From NCBI GenBank assembly GCA_050952125.1, contig JBMNKK010000004.1, positions 434,001 to 498,000 of the forward strand: a DNA stretch of 64,000 bases. Direction: 5' to 3'. The DNA is from UBA3951 sp050952125 (GTDB taxonomy: Bacteria; Bacillota; Sulfobacillia; Fermentithermobacillales; Fermentithermobacillaceae). Below the pieces are notes generated by a model. That model was not told where the DNA came from. It worked only from the letters and a program-made list of their open reading frames with translations, and ran no database searches. Shown here piece after piece: positions 9,291-16,759 of this stretch (positions within the stretch are counted from its first letter, which is position 1; every line of letters starts with the position of its first letter). A program made the position numbers and the translations under genes.

Positions 9291-10110
9291 ACGCCTCGTA
9301 CAGGATAACAGCGCCCGCGACAGCGACGTTTAGGGAATCGCGGCGGCCGACCATTGGGATGCCGACTACTTGATGGCATGACTCCAACTCGTCGTCAGCA
9401 AGCCCTTTCGACTCATTGCCGAGCATGAGAACGAATGGCCGAGTGTACTGTGCTTGGCGGTAAGTGCAGGTTGCGCGAGGCGAGGTACCTATAACGGTAG
9501 CGCCCACCCGATCTGCCCATCGCCGGAGGTTACGGATATCGCACCTCACCAACCTACTGGTGAAGACGGAGCCCAAGCTTGCCCTTACGGCTACGGGTCC
9601 GTAGGGGTCGGCAGTCTCCCCCAACACGAAAACGGCCGAGCAACCGACTGCATCGGCGGTTCGCAGTATGGTTCCTACGTTTCCGGCATCCTGAACAGAG
9701 CACAGGACCACGGCAATCTCATCACGAGAGGGAACATACCGCTCGATAGCCGTCCAGGACTGCCTCACGAGAGCCCCTATCCCCTGGGGGTCCTGCTTGG
9801 ACACGAAGTGCCTCGCGGCGTTCTCATATCTTCGCCTCGATACCTCGACGACCAACCCGGCATTGCCTGCCAAAAGCGATGGATCGATACCGTTTTCAAG
9901 GCACATATCCGGTACCACAACAATAGCCTCGACAGCCGCACCTGAGGAGAGCGCCTCGCTGACCATTTTCAGGCCTTCCACGAAGAACAGTCCTGTCCTG
10001 TTTCGTTCTGAACCGCGTCTCAACGAAGCAATGAGGTCTAGAAGAGCTTTTCTATCTGAACTGCCCGTGCTAACGCGGGCATTTGAAGCGTCAGCAATTC
10101 GCCTTTCCAT
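9268..10110 (-). CDS. SpoU/TrmH-family RNA 2-prime-O-methyltransferase
   Basis: SAM-dependent ribose methyltransferase with an N-terminal substrate-binding domain, 280 aa. SPOUT motifs are complete: NVGTILRTADA, LGNESKGL and IPMVGRRDSLNVAVA. The target (23S rRNA or tRNA) cannot be read from sequence. ATG at 10110 follows GGGAGGA; an upstream TTG would start before that site. A terminator-like hairpin sits only 27 nt before the start and a 19-residue leader ORF lies further upstream, so expression may be controlled by attenuation. Confidence 0.88.
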   Translation of the reverse strand: MERRIADASNARVSTGSSDRKALLDLIASLRRGSERNRTGLFFVEGLKMVSEALSSGAAVEAIVVVPDMCLENGIDPSLLAGNAGLVVEVSRRRYENAARHFVSKQDPQGIGALVRQSWTAIERYVPSRDEIAVVLCSVQDAGNVGTILRTADAVGCSAVFVLGETADPYGPVAVRASLGSVFTSRLVRCDIRNLRRWADRVGATVIGTSPRATCTYRQAQYTRPFVLMLGNESKGLADDELESCHQVVGIPMVGRRDSLNVAVAGAVILYEAFSQCGTP

Positions 10111-10136
10111 ATCGAGGTCCTCCCGGGACAAAATCT

Positions 10137-10166
10137 AAAGGGTCTCGCAGTGTGGCGAGACCCTTT
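10137..10166 (-). terminator. Terminator-like hairpin just upstream of the SpoU gene
   Basis: 12-bp perfect stem (10137-10148 with 10155-10166, loop 6 nt). On the minus strand it is followed by TAGATTTTG, a short T-rich stretch. It ends 27 nt before the start codon of the methyltransferase, so it is either the end of the mgtC transcript or the terminator of an attenuator. Confidence 0.6.
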
Positions 10167-10190
10167 GTTTCTGTCCTCAGGACCCTTGCC

Positions 10191-10235
10191 AGCACCGCGC
10201 CTAAAAAAGGGCATAGTACGCCCCAGGCCGGTGCT
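10191..10235 (-). promoter_or_regulatory. Leader hairpin with internal terminator-like stem
   Basis: On the minus strand an outer 7-bp stem (AGCACCG, 10229-10235 with 10191-10197) and a 4-bp GCCT/AGGC stem enclose a small GGGC/GCCC hairpin that is directly followed by six T (10203-10208). The inner stem plus T6 is a weak terminator; the outer stem makes those T a bulge. The base of the structure touches the stop codon of the short leader ORF. Confidence 0.5.
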
Positions 10236-10294
10236 TAGCGAAGTAAAACGCCAGTTTGCGAGGCCTTTGTGGCAGTGGTATAGATAACGTTCAT
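10235..10294 (-). CDS. Possible 19-residue leader peptide
   Basis: Short ORF reading MNVIYTTATKASQTGVLLR, with a very good ribosome site (AGAGGAGG, about 11 nt before the ATG). It lies between mgtC and the SpoU methyltransferase on the same strand and ends at the base of a structured hairpin. The placement resembles leader peptides that control rRNA methyltransferases through ribosome stalling, but no function is proven; it could also be a chance ORF. Confidence 0.4.
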   Translation of the reverse strand: MNVIYTTATKASQTGVLLR

Positions 10295-10366
10295 GGCCTC
10301 GTTTCCTCCTCTTGCAGATTCCATCGAAAGTATATTACGCCAATTCAGCCGGTGCAACGTGCAGAT

Positions 10367-11110
10367 TTATTGGCGGGCCTTCCCGTCAGGCGATTTTCGT
10401 CTGCCCTTGTTCCTTCGCTTGCGCGATCGGGGCGCCTGTACGGGAAGAACCTCCACAACGCTGTCCTGCTCGGCCAACTGGGTGAGCAGAGACTGTAGAT
10501 CACCGGGTCCGTTCAGCGAGAAACGTATGCCGACAAGACCTTCGCCGACCGTCCGGTGTATCTCAACAGTGTCGATGTTGAACCCTGCCTGCGCTATTAG
10601 GGTGCTGACTTGCGCCAGAAGGCCCCTCTTGTCGTGACACACGAGCTCCAGCGGTATGGTGTCGCGTTTGGACCGGAGAAGCTGCCGTTCGACCAAGTCC
10701 AAGCCGTACATCGTCGCCAGGCCGGAAGCAGTCGCCAAGCAAGCAATGGCGGTCATGCCCGATCCTGCCGCTAAACCTATCCCTGAGCTCAACCAGAGCC
10801 CGGCGGCAGTGGTGAGGCCGCGGACTACATCCTTTTTCACAAAGATAAGGCCTCCGCCGAGAAACCCTATGCCGCTCACAACCTGAGCCGCAACCCTCGC
10901 CGGGTCAAAGGTCACTCCCGAGCCCAGGTTCCTGAACCCATGCTGGCTCACTACCATGATTAGCGCAGATCCGAGCCCAACCAGGGTATGCGTTCTAAGA
11001 CCCGCGTCCTTATTGCGAACCTCACGCTCCAAACCCAGGAGAGCGGTCAGGAAGCCCGAGAGGAGGATGCGTCCGGCAAGCTCCAGTGAGAAACGGGCTC
11101 CGGGAGTCAC
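10367..11110 (-). CDS. MgtC/SapB-family membrane protein
   Basis: Inner-membrane protein of about 247 aa. Three or four hydrophobic helices carry family motifs: LLGLEREVRNKDAGLRTHTLVGLGSAL, then GVTFDPARVAAQVVSGIGFLGGG and a third helix pair. The C-terminal soluble domain (from about residue 145) looks ACT-like. MgtC proteins are linked to Mg2+ limitation and acid stress. I chose the GTG at 11110, preceded by GAGAGGGGTGG; an ATG at 11191 would add 27 residues outside the family pattern. It is followed by the SpoU leader region. Confidence 0.85.
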   Translation of the reverse strand: MTPGARFSLELAGRILLSGFLTALLGLEREVRNKDAGLRTHTLVGLGSALIMVVSQHGFRNLGSGVTFDPARVAAQVVSGIGFLGGGLIFVKKDVVRGLTTAAGLWLSSGIGLAAGSGMTAIACLATASGLATMYGLDLVERQLLRSKRDTIPLELVCHDKRGLLAQVSTLIAQAGFNIDTVEIHRTVGEGLVGIRFSLNGPGDLQSLLTQLAEQDSVVEVLPVQAPRSRKRRNKGRRKSPDGKARQ

Positions 11111-11229
11111 GAAAAACCACCCCTCTCGCCCGTATCTTCTGAGTGCATCTAAAGATATATGCGCGAGAATCGGGTGCATGCAGCAGGCCAAGCGTTACGC
11201 AACTGCAATAGACACAAGACCACCTTGCG

Positions 11230-12786
11230 CTACTTCGCAATCACCACTGTGAGGCTATCTTCATCCCAGTCCACAACTGCGCCCAGGAATTCGCTGACAA
11301 AACGGACAGGCACCATGGTCCGATCATTCCGGATGACGGCCACAGTGTCCATGAGTTCGGCCATGCCGTTCACAATGGCGGTATTGTCTCCTATTGTAAG
11401 GTTTATCGTCAGGTCATCGCTGGAGATAGTGACTACCCTTGAGACGTCATCCCAGCCAACCGTCGCCCCCAAGGCCTCGCTGATCGCGCGAACCGGTACC
11501 ATGGTGCGGTTGGCACTGTCGATGTAAGGAGGAGAATCAAAGAATATGGCGACATTGTTGACGGTCACGCCGATGTGTCCGGTCTTTCCGGCATAGCCGT
11601 AAATGAGGTACTTCTCGCGTACCTGTTTGAACTCTCCCAGCTCGTCGGCCCAGCGCGCCTCCATCTCCTGGGGAGACAAGTATTGCTCAAGCCATTGGCC
11701 CACCCTGTCTGTCCCCATGATCTTGTCGAACATCACCATGCTGGCAGGGGTGGAACCGCTCTTCGGCACCTTGAATCCGCAGAGTTGGCGTGCGTATGCC
11801 AGTGCGTAGAAGCCCGATTTCGCGGGGTTGAAAGCGCAGTAGTCAGTTATCATAAGCCTTACTCCGCCAGCTGCACCGTTGTCCTCCGGGATGAAGGTTA
11901 CTCCGGGCAAGCCTGCTCCGTTGAGCAGTTCGGCAAAGCGGTAGCTATCGATGCCCTTGCCGCCAATCCACTTAAACTTGTCTGCCTGGAATATGCCGGT
12001 GCCCTCGCCAAGGCCGGTGGCCATGTAGCCGAACACCGAGTCGATGTCGGGGATGTTGGGGGATGTCGGGATCCACTCCAAGCCGGTATCTTGGAAAATC
12101 ATGTCCCGGGTATATCCCTCCATCGGTACTACAGTGAGGTCCGCATCTATCTCTCTATTGAAGAATCTGGCCAACTCCCCCACAGTCATTCCGTGAGCCA
12201 TAGGTAGGTTGTCTACGCCGACAAATGTCTCAAAAGCATCTTCCAGGACAGGTGCTTCGACGATTTCTCCGCCCAAAGGGTTCGGCCTATCCAGAACGAT
12301 GACTGATTTGCCGTACTGCTTTGCAGCCTTCATCGCGTAGTTCAGCGTTGAAATGTAAGTATAGGTGCGAGCGCCCACGTCTTGAACATCGAACAACAAG
12401 ACATCGATGTCCTGCAGCATCGCTTCGGTTGGCATGCGGGTAGAGCCGTAGAGGCTGTACACGGGGATACCCAGGGTTGGGTGGATATACGACTCCACAA
12501 AGGCTCCGGCCTTTGCCTGCCCGTCTATTCCGTGCTCAGGGCCGTAAAGCGCAGTCAAGTTAACTGAAGGATCCTGAGCCAAGACATCGATGGTGCTCTC
12601 GCCGCGGCTATTAACCCCGCTCTGGTTGGTGATTAGCCCTACGCGCTTCCCCTCAATCAGATGATGGTAGCGGCTGAACAACACTTCGTTTCCGAGTCTA
12701 AATTCAGGGATTGCCGCTTGGGCATAGGACCTCATCGGAAGTACCACCGCTGCTGCAATGATTAGGACTGCCATGATTCGGCGCAT
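11230..12786 (-). CDS. Secreted NamZ-like exo-beta-N-acetylmuramidase (DUF1343) with copper-amine-oxidase-N domain
   Basis: 518 aa. An N-terminal signal peptide (about residues 1-24, cut after SYAQA) is followed by DUF1343 up to about residue 395: GLITNQSGV, ALYGPEHGIDG, LLFDVQDVGARTYTYISTL, LDRPNPLGG. DUF1343 proteins of the NamZ type remove terminal MurNAc from peptidoglycan fragments. Residues about 405-518 form a copper-amine-oxidase N-terminal domain with two repeats (TMVPVRAISEALGA and TMVPVRFVSEFLGA), common on clostridial surface proteins. AGGGAGAG precedes the ATG. It lies alone with an inverted repeat upstream. Confidence 0.88.
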   Translation of the reverse strand: MRRIMAVLIIAAAVVLPMRSYAQAAIPEFRLGNEVLFSRYHHLIEGKRVGLITNQSGVNSRGESTIDVLAQDPSVNLTALYGPEHGIDGQAKAGAFVESYIHPTLGIPVYSLYGSTRMPTEAMLQDIDVLLFDVQDVGARTYTYISTLNYAMKAAKQYGKSVIVLDRPNPLGGEIVEAPVLEDAFETFVGVDNLPMAHGMTVGELARFFNREIDADLTVVPMEGYTRDMIFQDTGLEWIPTSPNIPDIDSVFGYMATGLGEGTGIFQADKFKWIGGKGIDSYRFAELLNGAGLPGVTFIPEDNGAAGGVRLMITDYCAFNPAKSGFYALAYARQLCGFKVPKSGSTPASMVMFDKIMGTDRVGQWLEQYLSPQEMEARWADELGEFKQVREKYLIYGYAGKTGHIGVTVNNVAIFFDSPPYIDSANRTMVPVRAISEALGATVGWDDVSRVVTISSDDLTINLTIGDNTAIVNGMAELMDTVAVIRNDRTMVPVRFVSEFLGAVVDWDEDSLTVVIAK

Positions 12787-12820
12787 CGTCTTCTCTCCCT
12801 AGAATGCATGTCGTAGTACT

Positions 12821-12843
12821 CTACATAACCTTACTTTATGTAG
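12821..12843. repeat. Inverted repeat upstream of the NamZ-like gene
   Basis: 8-bp perfect arms (CTACATAA, 12821-12828, and 12836-12843) with a 7-nt spacer, 35 nt before the muramidase start codon. It could be an operator or a 5-prime UTR hairpin. No T-tract follows on either strand. Confidence 0.4.
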
Positions 12844-12904
12844 CAGCGTTATGTCTCGTATTAGGTTTGACGGTATATCCAGGGAGGGGGTTTCAAAGAC
12901 TGCT

Positions 12905-14083
12905 CTATCGCTGACAAATCGCGCCTTCGGCGAATCCCTTTATCCTCGCCAAAGCTTCAACCAGGTTCTCATCTGATGTGCTATATGAGATGCGGATATG
13001 GCCCTCGCCGTTCTTCCCCATTCCGGCCCCGTGTACCACTGATACTCCGGCCTTTTTTCCCAGTGCAACGGCGAAATCGAAAGAAGACATGCCAAACGCT
13101 GAGATATCGGGGAAAGCGTAAAAGGCTCCTTTCGGCTTCACACACTTCACTCCGGGTATGGCGTTCAGACCTTCGAAAACGAGATCCCGGCGACGCTTAT
13201 ATACGCGGGCCATCTCACCAACCACGTCCTGGGGACCCGTAAGGGCTGCAACGCCGGCCCGCTGGATCATTGACGGCACACAGGACACCATGTACTCCTG
13301 AACACTCACCATGGCGTCGATGAGGGGCTTTGGACCACATGCGTATCCGAGGCGCCAACCGGTCATCGCGTAGGTCTTGGACAAGGCGTTTACGGTGAGA
13401 ACGCGCTCCTTAAGCTCCGGGACCGATCCGAGGCTGAAGTGCTCCTCACCGTCAAAGATGAACTTCTCGTACACCTCGTCGCTAACGATAAGGAGGTCGT
13501 ACTCCTCGGCGATTTCGCCTATCTTCAGGAGAGTATCTTTGTGAAGGATACTTCCCGTAGGATTGTTGGGGCTGTTCAATATGACCATTTTGGTTCGCGG
13601 GGTCACGCGCGACCGGAGTTCGTCCACGTCCAGAGTGAACCCGGAATCCTTCCTCAGCGGTACACACACGAGGCTGGCGCCCGGTAGCGCTACGTGCCCT
13701 TCGTAATACGGCCAATAGGGATCCGCGACAATGACCTCATCACCGGGGTTGAGCGCGGCTACACAAGCAAGAAAGAGGACGCCGGTAGCGCCTATGCCCA
13801 CGATCACTTCGGTGCTCGGATCACACTTGATGCCATTTTCTCTATCGAACTTGGCCGCGATAGCCTCTCGAAGAGCTCTGATTCCCCTGATTCCGGTGTA
13901 GTGCGTATCGCCTTGAAGAGCGGCGCGGTTGGCTGCCTCGATGATGTGAGGCGGGGTCTTGAAATCGGGATCGCCCACCTCGAGGTGGATAACGTCCCTT
14001 CCGCGGCCAATCGACGCAAGCACTTTGCCCAACTGCCCTTCAGGAAGCCCGGTCGCTGCGTCTGAAGTAATCGTCCGTCTCAT
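12905..14083 (-). CDS. Class I/II PLP-dependent aminotransferase
   Basis: Fold-type I aminotransferase, 392 aa, aspartate-aminotransferase-like. Visible elements: substrate loop VGDPDFKTPP, HYTGIRGIRALREAIAAKF, SPNNPTGS, SDEVYEKFIFDG, and the PLP lysine K236 in SKTYAMTGWRLGY. The C-terminal GEGHIRISYS arginine binds the substrate carboxylate in the family. Exact substrate is unclear because aspartate, alanine and aromatic enzymes share these motifs. GGAGGG lies 10 nt before the ATG at 14083. A terminator-like hairpin separates it from the upstream ECF-like gene. Confidence 0.88.
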   Translation of the reverse strand: MRRTITSDAATGLPEGQLGKVLASIGRGRDVIHLEVGDPDFKTPPHIIEAANRAALQGDTHYTGIRGIRALREAIAAKFDRENGIKCDPSTEVIVGIGATGVLFLACVAALNPGDEVIVADPYWPYYEGHVALPGASLVCVPLRKDSGFTLDVDELRSRVTPRTKMVILNSPNNPTGSILHKDTLLKIGEIAEEYDLLIVSDEVYEKFIFDGEEHFSLGSVPELKERVLTVNALSKTYAMTGWRLGYACGPKPLIDAMVSVQEYMVSCVPSMIQRAGVAALTGPQDVVGEMARVYKRRRDLVFEGLNAIPGVKCVKPKGAFYAFPDISAFGMSSFDFAVALGKKAGVSVVHGAGMGKNGEGHIRISYSTSDENLVEALARIKGFAEGAICQR

Positions 14084-14140
14084 ATCGACTCATCCCTCCA
14101 AGAGGCTCTGGGTTCAACGATACACCGTATCCAAAGTATA

Positions 14141-14181
14141 TTCCTCCCGCGTTACTCGAAACGAGTAGCCTGCGGGAGGAA
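14141..14181 (-). terminator. Long hairpin downstream of the ECF S-like gene
   Basis: Outer stem of 10 bp (TTCCTCCCGC, 14141-14150 with 14172-14181) plus an inner ACTCG/CGAGT stem. It ends the ECF/TM1266 transcript or acts as a leader structure of the aminotransferase gene 58 nt further on. No clear T-tract. Confidence 0.55.
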
Positions 14182-14219
14182 CCGGCTTTCGAGGATAGCT
14201 GCCTAGAAGTGCTCCTACA

Positions 14220-14699
14220 CTACTTGCTCATCTTAGGTAAGGCCACGAGTATTACTGCGGCAACCAGTGCGCCTCCAAGAGCCGTGAACAACTGAGTTAC
14301 CGTTAAGCTGGTGTAAGCAACCGGCGGAATCTTGGCTCCGGTAGACAGGAGATACCGGATGCCCGCCGTCATCACTCCGAATTTAGCAAGGGCGGCAGCC
14401 AACATAGCGACATAACGGTTGAACCTTGACAGATAACCCGAGACCAACGCCAGCGTAACATTACCTGCAATGATAACAGGGACGGCCACCGCAAGAGCCT
14501 TGCCCGTCATGAGGCCGACCCATGGGGTTATCACGCCGACGAGTGCTCCCGCTAAGGGACCGATGTACAGACTTGCCACATACAACACTGCGTTGACGCC
14601 TGGGCCGGTAATGGGTTGCGGAAGTCCGAGAGCCTGCAGAGCCAAAGCCAACGCCACGAGAAGACCAACTCTGGACACGGTCTGAAGCGTTATCTTCAT
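14220..14699 (-). CDS. ECF transporter S-component-like membrane protein
   Basis: 159-aa hydrophobic protein with about five or six helices and little soluble sequence. The start pattern VGLLVALALALQALGLPQPITGPGVNAVLYVASLYIGPLAGALVG resembles substrate-binding S components of energy-coupling-factor vitamin transporters. No ATPase or T component is nearby, so it would share a general ECF module. The ligand is unknown. It lies 15 nt after the TM1266-type gene, which suggests co-transcription and control by the leader RNA at 15003-15095. Confidence 0.6.
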   Translation of the reverse strand: MKITLQTVSRVGLLVALALALQALGLPQPITGPGVNAVLYVASLYIGPLAGALVGVITPWVGLMTGKALAVAVPVIIAGNVTLALVSGYLSRFNRYVAMLAAALAKFGVMTAGIRYLLSTGAKIPPVAYTSLTVTQLFTALGGALVAAVILVALPKMSK

Positions 14700-14714
14700 T
14701 GATGTTTCTCCTCC

Positions 14715-14978
14715 TTAAGTAAACGCCAACCGCACCCGGACGCCCGGGATGCCGCCAAGCTTGCCGGTGAGAGCGCCGAGAACGTCGGTGTCGCCATCCA
14801 CTATCAGTGCGATGACCGACACTCCTCTGTCGCGGTACGGGATCCCCATACGGCCAACAATCACTTCGCCGTAATCACTGAGCATCTGGTTCACTTTCTG
14901 GGCAGCCTTCTGCCGGTCTTCGACTACGATGCCGACCACACCCACCCTGGGCTCGCGCCTCTGGCTGTCCTGAGACAT
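14715..14978 (-). CDS. TM1266-type ACT-like regulator (iron-only hydrogenase system family)
   Basis: 87 aa. The fold pattern VGVVGIVVEDRQKAAQKVN, IVGRMGIPYRDRGVSVIALIVDG and LGGIPGVRVRLAF matches the small ACT/NikR-C-like family annotated as putative regulator of iron-only hydrogenase systems. No DNA-binding domain is present. ATG at 14978 follows GGGAGGGG. A terminator hairpin with an alternative pairing partner lies 25 nt upstream. No hydrogenase genes are visible in the window; the neighbour is an ECF S-like protein. Confidence 0.75.
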   Translation of the reverse strand: MSQDSQRREPRVGVVGIVVEDRQKAAQKVNQMLSDYGEVIVGRMGIPYRDRGVSVIALIVDGDTDVLGALTGKLGGIPGVRVRLAFT

Positions 14979-15002
14979 AACGACCCCTCCCTGGCAAATA
15001 TC

Positions 15003-15095
15003 AAAAGGCCCGTCTGCGGGGACGGGCCAATGCATAGCTAAGCTATCACGCTATATCATGAGCCCTAGAGTTCAGGGCATAGCCCCTCCCCGCAG
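15003..15095 (-). ncRNA. Candidate cis-regulatory RNA (riboswitch-like attenuator)
   Basis: On the minus strand, an 8-bp terminator stem GGCCCGTC/GACGGGCC (15007-15028) followed by TTTT lies 25 nt before the TM1266-type gene. Its 5-prime arm and loop (15014-15027) can instead pair with 15082-15095 over 14 positions with one mismatch. Between the two lie two more hairpins: GCCCT/AGGGC (15062-15078) and ATAGC/GCTAT (15034-15046). Mutually exclusive long-range and terminator stems are the hallmark of ON-type transcriptional riboswitches. I do not recognise a known aptamer class. Confidence 0.5.
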
Positions 15096-15156
15096 GTCAA
15101 GATCACAGGTATCATATACCAAGATATCACCTTAGCGGAAGTAGCCGCAGTCAAAG

Positions 15157-15942
15157 TCACTGCCCGACTATGTCCATCAATGCTTTCTGCTCGACGATGA
15201 CATTCTCACTCAGTCTGGCTGCCGCGACCGGAATCATCCACTTATCCACGCACTCGGCTTTGCCCGGTGTACCTTTGAAGTAGGCGGACAGATACTCATC
15301 TCGGAAGGTGGCTGCGAGCCGACGCACCTCATCTATCAATGGAGGATCTTTGAAATGACACCATGAGTTATTCAAGAGCAGGACGGATCTGGCTACGTCA
15401 GCCAAAGGATTGCCTCTTCTGGCGTTATCCCAATCAATCACCACCATTCCAGTCGAAGACATCATCACATTATTCAAATGGAGGTCTCCGTGGCAGATTG
15501 CATCGCCGTCAGGCAGGTCTCTAAGCAGCCTCAACGCGGTCTCTTTGGCTTCGGCAGTCAGCATTGGGGCACGCGATATACATCTCTCCAGGCTCAGTTT
15601 CTGTGAGGGAAGATCTGAGGTTCTTGCGGAATGCAGCTTGAGGTGCAGGTGGGCGAACTCGCGAGCCAGTGGAATGGCCTTATCCGGATCAGCCCGTACC
15701 ACGGAACTCAGTAACGGGCCCCTTACGCGTTCATAGACAATGCCGGTCCGCCCTTTTATCTCAACAATGTCATAGACCGCCGGAACAGGAAGACCGGCCC
15801 TGTGAACCACTCTGGTTGTCTCGGCCTCTCTCTGAATCCAAGAAAGATCGGCTCCGAGCTCAAAGAGTTTCACAACCCGGGCCTTTCCCAAGGCGAAAAC
15901 TTCGCACCGGTAGCCTTTGCCGATCAATTCGCCGAGTTCCAT
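15157..15942 (-). CDS. Aminoglycoside phosphotransferase-family kinase
   Basis: Protein-kinase-like phosphotransferase, 261 aa. It has an N-lobe with VVKLF (ATP Lys), the catalytic loop HGDLHLNN (D153, N158) and the metal motif IDWD (D170/D172). Family members phosphorylate small molecules such as aminoglycosides, choline or homoserine; no substrate-specific motif is recognisable. It is the last gene of a four-gene minus-strand operon, 35 nt after the methyltransferase. Confidence 0.85.
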   Translation of the reverse strand: MELGELIGKGYRCEVFALGKARVVKLFELGADLSWIQREAETTRVVHRAGLPVPAVYDIVEIKGRTGIVYERVRGPLLSSVVRADPDKAIPLAREFAHLHLKLHSARTSDLPSQKLSLERCISRAPMLTAEAKETALRLLRDLPDGDAICHGDLHLNNVMMSSTGMVVIDWDNARRGNPLADVARSVLLLNNSWCHFKDPPLIDEVRRLAATFRDEYLSAYFKGTPGKAECVDKWMIPVAAARLSENVIVEQKALMDIVGQ

Positions 15943-15977
15943 GAGGTCACCCCATCCACCTATCGATTTGCGGTCAA

Positions 15978-16742
15978 CTAGACGCCCATCTTCCGCCTCA
16001 CTAACAGCCTGACGAAGCTTATGTTCCTGCCGCCATCATCGTCGACAAGGGGATCCGCAACATTCATGATCCTTGCCCAGTCGCGCCAGATCTCGACGCC
16101 CTCGTTGCCTTCGAGGCAGTCGCTGATCAGTATATCTACGGAGCCGCTCCGCTCAAAGTGTCGCTTCCACCATTGCGGCGAATGGTAGGCAATGACATCG
16201 GTGAGCCAGTAAGGCTTAATGTGTGCCGGCAATTCGCCCTGGAGTTCCTGCTTCAGCCCCGGCATGATCAACCCGGCTGTTGCCCCAGGCTTGAGCAGCG
16301 GAGCAAAACTCCGAGACAGGTAAAAGTCATCGGTACCGAAAAGCCAGTAGGCGTTGATGCTCACCGCGGCGTCAAAGAACTCTTCAGCGAAGGGCAGCGA
16401 GCGGGCATCCGCGTGCAGCGGGAAAACGCGATCTCCCAGCCCTGCCTCATGTATCCGCCGCAAGTTGTCGGATGCAGAAATCCCATTATCGACAGCCCAA
16501 ACCTGAACGCCAAACTCCTTTGCCAGGAAGATTGAGCTGATCGCCTTGCCGCATCCAAGGTCAAGGACGCGCATGCCGGGCGTCAATTCCATCACATTCG
16601 TGATGGCCTCGGCGAGCCAAATGCAGTGAGATCCCAACGCGTTTTCCATAATCCACCGGAGATCGTACTTGTCGCTGCGAGGATATCCTCTTCGGCGTGC
16701 GAGAGACAGCCATTCTTCACGGGACGAATCTCGTTTCAACAC
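15978..16742 (-). CDS. Class I SAM-dependent methyltransferase
   Basis: 254 aa with a Rossmann-type SAM site: VLDLGCGKAISS (residues 59-70), an acidic end of strand 2 (VWAVDNGISASDNL), LHADARSLPF and a motif-IV-like FDAAVSINAYWLFG. Small-molecule methyltransferase; substrate unknown. The GTG at 16742 is preceded by GGAGG at 7 nt; longer in-frame starts would run into the upstream gene. It follows the Cys-rich gene by 17 nt, so translation may be coupled. Confidence 0.85.
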   Translation of the reverse strand: MLKRDSSREEWLSLARRRGYPRSDKYDLRWIMENALGSHCIWLAEAITNVMELTPGMRVLDLGCGKAISSIFLAKEFGVQVWAVDNGISASDNLRRIHEAGLGDRVFPLHADARSLPFAEEFFDAAVSINAYWLFGTDDFYLSRSFAPLLKPGATAGLIMPGLKQELQGELPAHIKPYWLTDVIAYHSPQWWKRHFERSGSVDILISDCLEGNEGVEIWRDWARIMNVADPLVDDDGGRNISFVRLLVRRKMGV

Positions 16743-16759
16743 TGAACGCCTCCAATTCG

